Assembly: GCA_903853735.1 (NCBI GenBank)
Contig: CAINUH010000435.1
Span: 1-9,539 of the forward strand
Origin: an uncultured Desulfomonile sp.
GTDB taxonomy: Bacteria; Desulfobacterota; Desulfomonilia; Desulfomonilales; Desulfomonilaceae
Direction: 5' to 3'
Length of the DNA: 9,539 nucleotides
Shown piece by piece: positions 1 to 5,112 of this stretch (position 1 is the stretch's first letter; each line of letters begins with the position of its first letter). Made by a program: the position numbers and the translations under genes. A model generated the notes under the pieces. It did not search any database, had not been told where the DNA came from, and saw nothing but the letters and a program-made list of their open reading frames with translations.

Positions 1-537
1 CATTTGGTTGTGGATATAAGAATCGGGGGAGAGACGCTGAATCGCCGTTACCCAATAGACGGAAAAGTGTTTCATTCCAGCGCAATTTCCCTGATGCCTG
101 CTCTTAAAGGACTGAAAGAGGGGGAATCTTATTCTTTTGTGGTATTCAATGCCGAAAAACAAAAAATGGACACAGTCGAACAGCAGGTATTTCTGGTAAA
201 GGGAACGCCGGGTCCTAAGGGAGCCGTATGGAAGGTCAAAAATAAATATGGACCATCCGTGGTCTACTCCTGGCTTGATGGTAAAGGGCTGACGGTGATT
301 GAGAAAGCTATGGCCGGTTCTCTCATTACTTTGCTCGAGGACGCGGCCGCGGCCAAGGATTTCCTGGAGCGGAAGGGCGCTCCAAGAGCAGGCGCCACTG
401 AAACGGGATATGTGCTTTCGGGAGCGTCGAGACGAGTTGGATGCGCTCCAAATCGCGAACCCGGTGAAGTAGTCTCAAGTCGTGATCAGGTATTGAAATG
501 TAAACTGTGTGCTCTTATAATCGTGATGAGGGCTTGA
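1..537 (+). CDS. C-terminal part of a protein of unknown function (5' end outside window; tail possibly frameshifted)
   Basis: The frame is open to the left edge, so this is the end of a longer protein, and the TTG at position 4 need not be a start. The readable part is soluble and beta-rich, with an apparent beta-sandwich followed by a segment around residues 85-120 containing SWLDGKGLTVIEKAM and a short helix rich in alanine. This loosely resembles the domain that accompanies transglutaminase-like proteins in Deltaproteobacteria. That is recollection of a family pattern, not a search result. After about position 365 the frame gives a Cys/Gly/Arg-rich tail that does not look like a natural C-terminus. 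The neighbouring frame (starting 362) reads ALQEQAPLKRDMCF and further charged helical sequence, ending at TAG 470-472. A one-base indel near 365-385 may therefore have moved the true stop from about 472 to 537. A good promoter lies at 493-521, inside the suspicious tail, which also favours the earlier stop. Confidence 0.6.
   Translation, partial: HLVVDIRIGGETLNRRYPIDGKVFHSSAISLMPALKGLKEGESYSFVVFNAEKQKMDTVEQQVFLVKGTPGPKGAVWKVKNKYGPSVVYSWLDGKGLTVIEKAMAGSLITLLEDAAAAKDFLERKGAPRAGATETGYVLSGASRRVGCAPNREPGEVVSSRDQVLKCKLCALIIVMRA
493..521 (+). promoter_or_regulatory. sigma70-type promoter upstream of the selenoprotein gene
   Basis: The -35 box TTGAAA (493-498) and the -10 box TATAAT (516-521) are separated by exactly 17 bases. 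This is one mismatch from the sigma70 consensus over 12 positions. Transcription would start near 526-529 and give a leader of about 45 bases before the GTG at 572, so the SelW-like gene probably has its own promoter. The site sits inside the last 45 bases of the upstream reading frame. Confidence 0.6.
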
Positions 538-571
538 GCCGTATTAGTCTGAGGGGAGGTATCGTATCGCC

Positions 572-799
572 GTGGACATCTGTAAAATCACCTATTGTGG
601 AGCTTGAAACTACAAACCCAGGGCCGCCGGACTGGCGGAAGATTTAAGAACAGAACTGGGAGTTCAATCAGAACTTGTTGAATCCAGTGGAGGAGTCTTT
701 GAGATTGAATATGGAGGCAAGCTCATTTTCTCAAAGAAAAAAGTGGGCCGCTTCCCGGAACACAGCGAGGTGGTGAACCTTATCAAGAAAGCTGAGTAA
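572..799 (+). CDS. SelW-like selenoprotein, Rdx (SelT/SelW/SelH) family, Sec encoded by in-frame TGA
   Basis: From GTG 572 the frame reads MDICKITYCGA, then TGA at 605-607 (codon 12), then NYKPRAAGLAEDL and onward to TAA 797-799, for 75 residues. C9-G10-A11-U12 is the CxxU redox motif of SelW. The surrounding YCGAU.YK, the later GGVFEIEYGGKL and SKKK (54-57) followed by GRFPE (59-63) are hallmarks of the bacterial Rdx family and of animal SelW (YCGAUGYK, GKLIHSKKK). The length is normal, so both sides of the TGA belong to one protein. The family adopts a thioredoxin-like fold and acts in cytosolic thiol/selenol redox chemistry; its exact substrate is not established. A stop (545-547) lies upstream in frame, and GTG is the only usual start before the TGA. 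GGAGG (555-559) is the ribosome site, with a rather long 12-base spacer. No standard start codon follows the TGA in a useful place, so ordinary gene calling would miss it. Confidence 0.93.
605..638 (+). promoter_or_regulatory. bacterial SECIS-like element: recoded TGA and downstream hairpin
   Basis: After the TGA (605-607) the mRNA can form a perfect five-pair GC stem, CCGCC (624-628) with GGCGG (634-638). The apical loop is GGACU (629-633). The loop begins 21 bases after the TGA and starts with GG. This agrees with the published description of bacterial SECIS elements: small apical loop, G in the first two loop positions, loop roughly 16-37 bases from the UGA. SelB with Sec-tRNA would bind here. 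An alternative weaker pairing, CCAG (618-621) with CTGG (632-635), exists. The folding was judged by eye. Confidence 0.75.
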
Positions 800-824
800 A
801 TCTCACAACAGTTTTCAGCCCGGT

Positions 825-860
825 TTGAGGTTTAACTCGGTCTCTGTATGATTGAGACCG
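825..860 (+). promoter_or_regulatory. promoter with overlapping inverted-repeat operator candidate
   Basis: TTGAGG (825-830) and TATGAT (847-852) are 16 bases apart and fit a sigma70 promoter for the zinc-ribbon/dGTPase gene pair. A perfect 7-base inverted repeat, CGGTCTC (838-844) and GAGACCG (854-860), with a 9-base centre, spans the spacer and the -10 box. A dyad at that place is where a repressor would block RNA polymerase. The same dyad could instead be a hairpin ending the selenoprotein transcript, but no T-run follows it. Confidence 0.4.
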
Positions 861-880
861 CCCATCTGATCAACACAACG

Positions 881-912
881 TGACCCGTTCCCTATGGGAC
901 AATCTCGGGTCA
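881..912 (+). promoter_or_regulatory. nested stem-loop in the leader of the zinc-ribbon gene
   Basis: TGACCCG (881-887) and CGGGTCA (906-912) are perfect inverted copies. Inside them TCCC (889-892) pairs with GGGA (896-899) around a 3-base loop. The structure ends 9 bases before the GAGG ribosome site at 922-925. It could shape translation of the next gene or be a protein-binding site. No known riboswitch class was recognised. Confidence 0.35.
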
Positions 913-929
913 ACATGAAATGAGGTGAA

Positions 930-1415
930 ATGGTGGTCGAATGCTCCCAGTGCAAAGGAATTGCCCGGGTTGATGAGAGCATACTTTACTCATCCGCGCG
1001 GGTGAAAATTCGTTGCCCCCATTGCGCGGGCACAGGGTTTGTGCTGTTCTCTCCCGCAATGGACCATGAGATTGATGAGTTTAGGGGGGACCGGCAAATA
1101 GGGCGGTCAGCCGAATCATCGGTCGTTGCTGACCGGTTCAAAGCTGGAAAGTCTCCATTAGACCCGTCGATCAAGGAAGTCGATCCGACACTACCTGCTG
1201 ATGCTTTCGAGGATTTTCGTGCCCGATCCGGCAAAGAGATGTCGACCCTCGAAACAAAGTACATCTTATCCAGGTCAAAGCTCCTCTTGTTGGCAGCACT
1301 ATCACTGGCGGTAGTGGCCTTTTTTGCCCTGGTGGTCAATCTGATCCTTCCAGGGCCGTCAGGGGAAGGGTTCATGAGAGGCGTCAGCTATCAAGAGCCC
1401 ACCCGAAAGCCTTGA
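930..1415 (+). CDS. zinc-ribbon protein with one C-terminal membrane segment
   Basis: This 161-residue protein opens with two CxxC pairs, C5/C8 in ECSQCKG and C29/C32 in RCPHCAG, separated by 20 residues. That is the zinc-ribbon arrangement seen at the N-terminus of MJ0042-type finger proteins, common in Deltaproteobacteria. Residues 40-110 are polar and probably disordered. Residues 117-140 (KLLLLAALSLAVVAFFALVV and following) form a single membrane helix, leaving a tail of about 20 residues. The zinc ribbon most likely faces the cytoplasm. GAGG (922-925) lies four bases before ATG 930, and GTG 933 is an equally plausible start. The dGTPase-like gene follows after 30 bases in the same direction, so the two are probably co-transcribed. 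No specific function is recognised; a sensory or scaffold role is only a guess. Confidence 0.8.
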   Translation: MVVECSQCKGIARVDESILYSSARVKIRCPHCAGTGFVLFSPAMDHEIDEFRGDRQIGRSAESSVVADRFKAGKSPLDPSIKEVDPTLPADAFEDFRARSGKEMSTLETKYILSRSKLLLLAALSLAVVAFFALVVNLILPGPSGEGFMRGVSYQEPTRKP

Positions 1416-1445
1416 CTCCGTAAAGCAGAATTTGGGATTCGCGCA

Positions 1446-2612
1446 GTGATCATTAGACGTTCAGTTCAGGAACAGAGGGAGAGATCCTTCTTAGCCCCTT
1501 ATGCAATTCTCTCGGAGAATACCAAGGGCAGGGTTTATCCGGAAAACGAGTGCCCTTTTCGGACAGCCTTCCAGAGGGATAGGGACAGAATCATACATTC
1601 TAAAGCCTTCCGACGACTTGAGTACAAAACGCAAGTTTTCGCATACTACGAAGGGGACCACTATAGAACCAGGCTCACCCACACTCTGGAAGCCGCGCAG
1701 ATAGCTCGCAGTGTGGCCCAGTACCTGGGAGCGAACGATGATTTGACCCATGCGGTGGCACTGGCTCATGACCTGGGGCATACACCGTTCGGCCATGCCG
1801 GGGAACATGCTCTTCACGACCTGATGGAGGACCATGGAGGGTTCGAACATAACTGTCAGTCACTCAGAGTGGTGGATATTCTTGAAGCAAGGTATCCGGA
1901 CTTTCCAGGACTGAACCTTACCTATGAGACTCGTTGCGGAATCATCCGCCACGCTACTGTCTACGACACACCTTCACCTGACGCCGCCATTGAATTCATG
2001 TCCGAACCTCAACCCTCTCTGGAAGCTCAAATCGTGAATGTGGCGGATGAGATAGCCTATAACTGCCACGATATCGAAGATGGGCTCAGCTCTGGTTTCT
2101 TCGACGAACAAGACCTTTCCGAACTTTATCTTTGGACCGAGGTGACCCGTATCATCAGAGATCGCCACCCGGACCTGGACAGGGACACTTTTCGCTACCA
2201 GTGTATTCGAGCACTTATAGATACGTTTATACGCGATCTGGTCGCTCAAACGGACAACGCCATGTCTGTAGGAAACTTCCTGAAGCCCTCGGCTATAGCT
2301 GAGGCTGAACTGCCGGTGGTGAATTTTTCTCAGAAGATGAATACGTGGAAGGAAGATCTGAACAAGTTTCTCCACACCAGATTCTACACGCACCACAAGA
2401 TTCTCAGGATGCAGTACAAAGCGTATCGTTTGCTGAGAGACCTTTTTGAAGAATACATTGAGCGGCCCCCGCAACTTCCGCCTGGTGTTCAAAAGAGGAT
2501 TAAGGAAGGGCGGGAAAGCTTGCCAAGGATAGTCACCGATTACATTGCGGGCATGACCGACCGGTTCGCTCTCGATGAACACAGGAAATTGTTTCTACCA
2601 TACGAGTACTGA
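1446..2612 (+). CDS. dgt: deoxyguanosinetriphosphate triphosphohydrolase-like protein (HD domain)
   Basis: The 388-residue product has the typical dGTPase-family layout. The N-terminal part has KGR (27-29), RTAFQRDRDRIIHSKAFRRL (39-58) and KTQVF (61-65). The metal-binding HD residues are H79 in RLTHT, H108-D109 in ALAHDLGHTPFGH, and D201 in VADEIAYNCHDIED; FEHN (133-136) is also conserved. These enzymes cleave dNTPs to the deoxynucleoside and tripolyphosphate in the cytosol and so tune dNTP pools; some also limit phage. The length is normal for the shorter (type 2) branch rather than the longer E. coli Dgt. GTG 1446 is chosen because the N-terminus then matches the family; the ribosome site is weak (GGGA, 1434-1437). 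The preceding in-frame stop is the TGA that ends the zinc-ribbon gene, so start sites further left are excluded. Confidence 0.93.
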   Translation: MIIRRSVQEQRERSFLAPYAILSENTKGRVYPENECPFRTAFQRDRDRIIHSKAFRRLEYKTQVFAYYEGDHYRTRLTHTLEAAQIARSVAQYLGANDDLTHAVALAHDLGHTPFGHAGEHALHDLMEDHGGFEHNCQSLRVVDILEARYPDFPGLNLTYETRCGIIRHATVYDTPSPDAAIEFMSEPQPSLEAQIVNVADEIAYNCHDIEDGLSSGFFDEQDLSELYLWTEVTRIIRDRHPDLDRDTFRYQCIRALIDTFIRDLVAQTDNAMSVGNFLKPSAIAEAELPVVNFSQKMNTWKEDLNKFLHTRFYTHHKILRMQYKAYRLLRDLFEEYIERPPQLPPGVQKRIKEGRESLPRIVTDYIAGMTDRFALDEHRKLFLPYEY

Positions 2613-2677
2613 CAGGTTCGTTTGAATAAGCTCAGTCCGGTGCGATTTAACCCAATCCATCGTCTCGCCCCCATCTT

Positions 2678-2719
2678 ATGGCATAACTTATTGTTGCCAT
2701 TTGAATCACCGTCATTCAA
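2678..2719. repeat. two adjacent perfect inverted repeats between convergent genes
   Basis: ATGGCA (2678-2683) pairs with TGCCAT (2695-2700) around an 11-base loop. TTGAAT (2701-2706) pairs with ATTCAA (2714-2719) around 7 bases. They abut each other and lie just left of a third hairpin at 2723-2750. All are in the junction between dgt and mobA, which point towards each other. Their likely role is in 3'-end formation or mRNA protection. Confidence 0.4.
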
Positions 2720-2722
2720 TTC

Positions 2723-2754
2723 GTGTCACGCGCCTAACTGTGCGCGTCACTTTT
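2723..2754 (+). terminator. probable terminator of the dgt transcript
   Basis: An 11-base arm (2723-2733) pairs with 2740-2750 with two mismatches and one G-T pair around a 6-base loop, and is followed by TTTT (2751-2754). The hairpin overlaps the last codons and stop of mobA on the other strand. On the minus strand no T-run follows, so intrinsic termination is expected mainly for the plus-strand transcript. Confidence 0.45.
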
Positions 2755-3427
2755 CACTTGCTGATGATTCTTCCATTCTCCTGGCTGTTTCCAGGTCTTC
2801 AGGTGTGTTGATATTCATTACGAAACGAAATTCTGGGTCGAAGACGGCTAAATCCTTCTGGGGAACTTCCAGCAGTCTGACTTTGCGAAATAAATTTATA
2901 ATCTTAAGGTCTTCTTTTAGTATAAGCTCACGGATGTGAGGCAGGCACCTGCAAGAATAAATGGCGTGAAGCGGTTCCAGCCAGCCGGATATTCGGGGAA
3001 CTACCACATCATAGTCATCGATGAGACTCACCATGTGGCCGATTACTCCCTCGTTCAGGAATGGCATGTCGCATCCCACAAGGAAGCCGTACCTGCCGGC
3101 GCATTCACTCAAGCCCGTGAAAAGCCCACCTATAGATCCGCAACCTGGAATGAGATCGCCAAACAAGGGAAGACCTAAAAATCTAAAATCTTCCGGGGTA
3201 TTGGTTATAATAACGATGTCCGGGATTACGCGGGCTAAAGTGTCTCGTACGCGTTCAACCAAAGGTTGCCCACCGACGTCCAACAGAGCCTTATTCACCC
3301 CGCCCATGCGACGGGACTTGCCCCCTGCCAGCACAATTCCTGAGACCAGCCCAACGGCGTCGGAAATTTCGTTCAGGCAATCGTTAATCATACGAGGATC
3401 GTTTTTTACTTCGGAACCCAGTGGCAT
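2747..3427 (-). CDS. mobA: molybdenum cofactor guanylyltransferase
   Basis: MobA transfers GMP from GTP to molybdopterin to make the guanine dinucleotide cofactor used by DMSO-reductase-family enzymes such as formate dehydrogenase and nitrate reductase. The nucleotidyltransferase signature is clear: LAGGKSRRMGG with K46 following (residues 33-46), GCDMPF with the metal-binding Asp (118-123), PLHAIYS (152-158), and NINTPEDL (205-212) near the C-terminus. The full length is 226 residues. The N-terminus is longer than usual: the fold normally begins about 8 residues before LAGG. The first 24 residues may be an extension, or translation may start at Met13 (3391). Neither start has a good ribosome site. 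The gene lies downstream of the 3600-4394 gene on the same strand with a 172-base gap. No other cofactor gene is in the window. Confidence 0.9.
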   Translation of the reverse strand: MPLGSEVKNDPRMINDCLNEISDAVGLVSGIVLAGGKSRRMGGVNKALLDVGGQPLVERVRDTLARVIPDIVIITNTPEDFRFLGLPLFGDLIPGCGSIGGLFTGLSECAGRYGFLVGCDMPFLNEGVIGHMVSLIDDYDVVVPRISGWLEPLHAIYSCRCLPHIRELILKEDLKIINLFRKVRLLEVPQKDLAVFDPEFRFVMNINTPEDLETARRMEESSASEK

Positions 3428-3463
3428 CAGCGGGGGATTCCGTTGTGGTCATTAAGAGCAAGG

Positions 3464-3490
3464 CGTCGGACAGTCTTTCGCCCGACAGTC
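3464..3490. repeat. small dyad and direct repeat upstream of mobA
   Basis: GTCGG (3464-3468) and CCGAC (3482-3486) are inverted copies. The octamer GACAGTC with flanking C/G also occurs twice in direct orientation, 16 bases apart (about 3468-3474 and 3484-3490). The site lies about 40-60 bases before the mobA start on the minus strand. It could bind a regulator, but the repeats are short and no clear promoter is seen beside them. Confidence 0.2.
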
Positions 3491-3599
3491 CCTCTCAAAA
3501 TCAGGATTCGATATCTTATCAAATCGAGGATGGGAGCAATCTGAGTCTTTGGGTACTTCGAATTGGTCACCGGTTACAGTTGTGCGACAGGCTGCCCCA

Positions 3600-4394
3600 T
3601 CAATATTTCTGCGGTGTTTTTTCAAGTTGGCTGCCGGTATTGCCTCGTGCGGGAGATAGCGCTTCAGTACCAGCCGGCTCTTTGTTCATCCGGTCAACCT
3701 TATTCTGTAACTCGTAGTGTTTTTCAGATAAATCATTTAACTGGCGCAAACTTCCTTTGAGGCATTCCTGATAATCTGCGGACAGATCCCTGCACGTGCC
3801 GGCCTCGGCGAAAGTGCTCAGAGCGCCAAGCAGATCTTGTCTCAACTTTTCCAAAGAATCATATACTTTTAGTTGCTCACGGATATTGGCGTCGAGAGCT
3901 TTGAGTGACTCGAACCTGCTTTCCCCGCACATATTGATCAGTCTGAGACCATACTTGTCATGATTTTCCAGCACCTGTTTAAACTGGAAAATCCTGGTGG
4001 TTATTTCTGCAAGCAGTTCTGCGTGTTCTCTGTACATGGGCATCTCGGTTGCAGGCTTGGAGGGGCCTTTGAAATTTATCTTTTCCACCCATTCCGATTC
4101 TTTGAAGCCAAGATATCCTACTAGATTCCCTTCTCCCTCACGCTCGATCCGGTACAGGTGCCGTTCTGGGTCTTCACGTTTCCCGAGTTCTTTGAGGCGA
4201 CGGTCCATATCCCTGTCCAACATGAGTTCATTTACCGTAATAGTCTTTTGGGGATGACTTTTGACATTGATTTCGAATTGCCCCCCAAGGCTCTTTTCAG
4301 GAAGGCATCTGTCCAGCGACCAAGCAATCCCTGTGGGCGCCACGAGCATCGAGAGGCAAATGAAACACCTGAACAGGCTCTGTCTAGTCCGCAT
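3600..4394 (-). CDS. exported helical protein of unknown function
   Basis: This 264-residue protein was not recognised. Residues 1-27 form a Sec signal peptide (basic RTR, hydrophobic core, then AWS before LDR), so it is exported to the periplasm. A beta-type segment (about 38-110) is followed by long amphipathic helices with coiled-coil character (about 120-235) and a low-complexity tail. Four Cys remain after cleavage (C30, C156, C201, C211), suggesting two disulfides. ATG 4394 is preferred over the TTG at 4397 because GAGGA sits about five bases before it. A promoter (4462-4490) lies upstream, back to back with that of the 4625 gene. Helical periplasmic proteins of this kind may be chaperone-like or envelope-associated, but nothing specific is shown. 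Confidence 0.75.
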   Translation of the reverse strand: MRTRQSLFRCFICLSMLVAPTGIAWSLDRCLPEKSLGGQFEINVKSHPQKTITVNELMLDRDMDRRLKELGKREDPERHLYRIEREGEGNLVGYLGFKESEWVEKINFKGPSKPATEMPMYREHAELLAEITTRIFQFKQVLENHDKYGLRLINMCGESRFESLKALDANIREQLKVYDSLEKLRQDLLGALSTFAEAGTCRDLSADYQECLKGSLRQLNDLSEKHYELQNKVDRMNKEPAGTEALSPARGNTGSQLEKTPQKY

Positions 4395-4461
4395 CAAATC
4401 CTCATGATCAAACCAATAACGGTCTAAATTTAACCACGGACAAAAATAATTGTGGAATATG

Positions 4462-4490
4462 ATTATATTTTACCGAATTTGCACAGTGAA
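4462..4490 (-). promoter_or_regulatory. promoter for the exported helical protein
   Basis: Read on the minus strand, TTCACT (4490-4485) and a perfect TATAAT (4467-4462) are 17 bases apart. Transcription would begin near 4455, giving a leader of about 60 bases. A second -35-like TTGACT lies next to it at 4496-4491 and could pair with TAAAAT at a spacing of 18. Confidence 0.5.
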
Positions 4491-4565
4491 AGTCAAGAAA
4501 GGTATGACGGGGTCTGCGACAATCATGCGTTTCCGTCTCATGTTGGAGTTGTTTTTCAAATAAAG

Positions 4566-4594
4566 TTGCAAAGGGACCTAATGGAATTTACAAT
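4566..4594 (+). promoter_or_regulatory. promoter for the small unknown gene at 4625
   Basis: TTGCAA (4566-4571) and TACAAT (4589-4594) are 17 bases apart, four and five matches respectively to consensus. The predicted start near 4601 leaves about 24 bases of leader and would place the upstream TTG at 4610 almost at the transcript end. This supports TTG 4625 as the start codon. Confidence 0.5.
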
Positions 4595-4624
4595 ATAAGG
4601 GAGCATTATTTGGAGGAGAAGCAC

Positions 4625-4876
4625 TTGGACGATCAGACAATATTGGCCGTATTGGAAAATTTCGGTACAGTGTCTGTGTGTCCGGGCGGAACAGTACATG
4701 TCAATCTGGCTCATTGCAGCCTGAAGTTTCTCCCATCCGACTTTGAGAAGTTTTGCGAGCTGGTTGGTGAGGCGCAGCGCAAGTTCGATCCTCCAAGGCG
4801 AGTTTCCGGTAGACCAGTGCTCCAGGTTGTTACTTCAGAGACGCGTACCGATGTTTCCGAGGACGAGGACAAGTGA
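4625..4876 (+). CDS. small acidic-tailed protein of unknown function
   Basis: This 83-residue protein was not recognised with confidence. TTG 4625 is chosen because GGAGGAG (4612-4618) stands six bases before it. The in-frame TTG at 4610 would need a ribosome site that overlaps the predicted transcript start. The core TVSVCPGGTVHVNLAHCSLK, followed by an FLPSDFEKFCELV helix, looks like a small beta-hairpin plus helix. The pattern G-x-VHVN-x4-SL-x-F resembles short uncharacterised proteins seen in several phyla. The last 25 residues are basic and then strongly acidic (EDEDK), probably disordered. There is no signal peptide or membrane segment, so it should be cytoplasmic. It is divergent from the exported helical protein. 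Confidence 0.65.
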   Translation: MDDQTILAVLENFGTVSVCPGGTVHVNLAHCSLKFLPSDFEKFCELVGEAQRKFDPPRRVSGRPVLQVVTSETRTDVSEDEDK

Positions 4877-4986
4877 TGGCCTTTTTGTAACCCACTTTAA
4901 GTTAAGGTCAAAGAATAGAATGCCCGGTCAAACGTCGCCTTTGCGGAATCCAGCCTTGCCCATCGCTACATAACATAAGCTGTTGC

Positions 4987-5015
4987 TTGCTTTTCTCAGT
5001 GTAGTATCCTATTAT
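4987..5015 (+). promoter_or_regulatory. candidate promoter for the peptidyl-prolyl isomerase gene
   Basis: TTGCTT (4987-4992) and TATTAT (5010-5015) are 17 bases apart. The -10 box is good and the -35 box only half matches. The start near 5022 would give a leader of about 90 bases that contains TAGTCCG twice (5046-5052 and 5062-5068). No other gene is seen in the 236 bases between 4877 and 5112. Confidence 0.35.
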
Positions 5016-5112
5016 TCTGACGTGTTCCAGCCGTTCTGAGACTCTTAGTCCGGCTTTGCCCTAGTCCGACTCTAATCATGTGGCTGTTTTCCAAAAAGGA
5101 GAAGTTACAAAG

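Noticed and set aside
986..1375. 129-codon minus-strand open frame opposite the zinc-ribbon gene
   Set aside because: It is low-complexity, has no ribosome site, and lies fully antisense to a gene with clear domain features.
1413..1445. TGA ending the zinc-ribbon gene is in frame with dgt, so Sec read-through could fuse the two
   Set aside because: The context (RKP-TGA-LRKAEF) has no redox motif, and dgt has a family-typical N-terminus at GTG 1446. Sharing a frame is a one-in-three event.
1838..1850. GGTTCGAAC resembling a tRNA T-arm
   Set aside because: It encodes the conserved FEHN of the dGTPase, and no cloverleaf can be drawn around it.
1974..2582. 202-codon minus-strand open frame opposite dgt
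   Set aside because: It is a shadow of a strongly conserved enzyme gene; its translation shows no recognisable motif.
3021..3455. Plus-strand open frame of 144 codons opposite mobA
   Set aside because: It is Pro/Ser/Arg-rich, typical of an antisense shadow, and mobA motifs are intact on the other strand.
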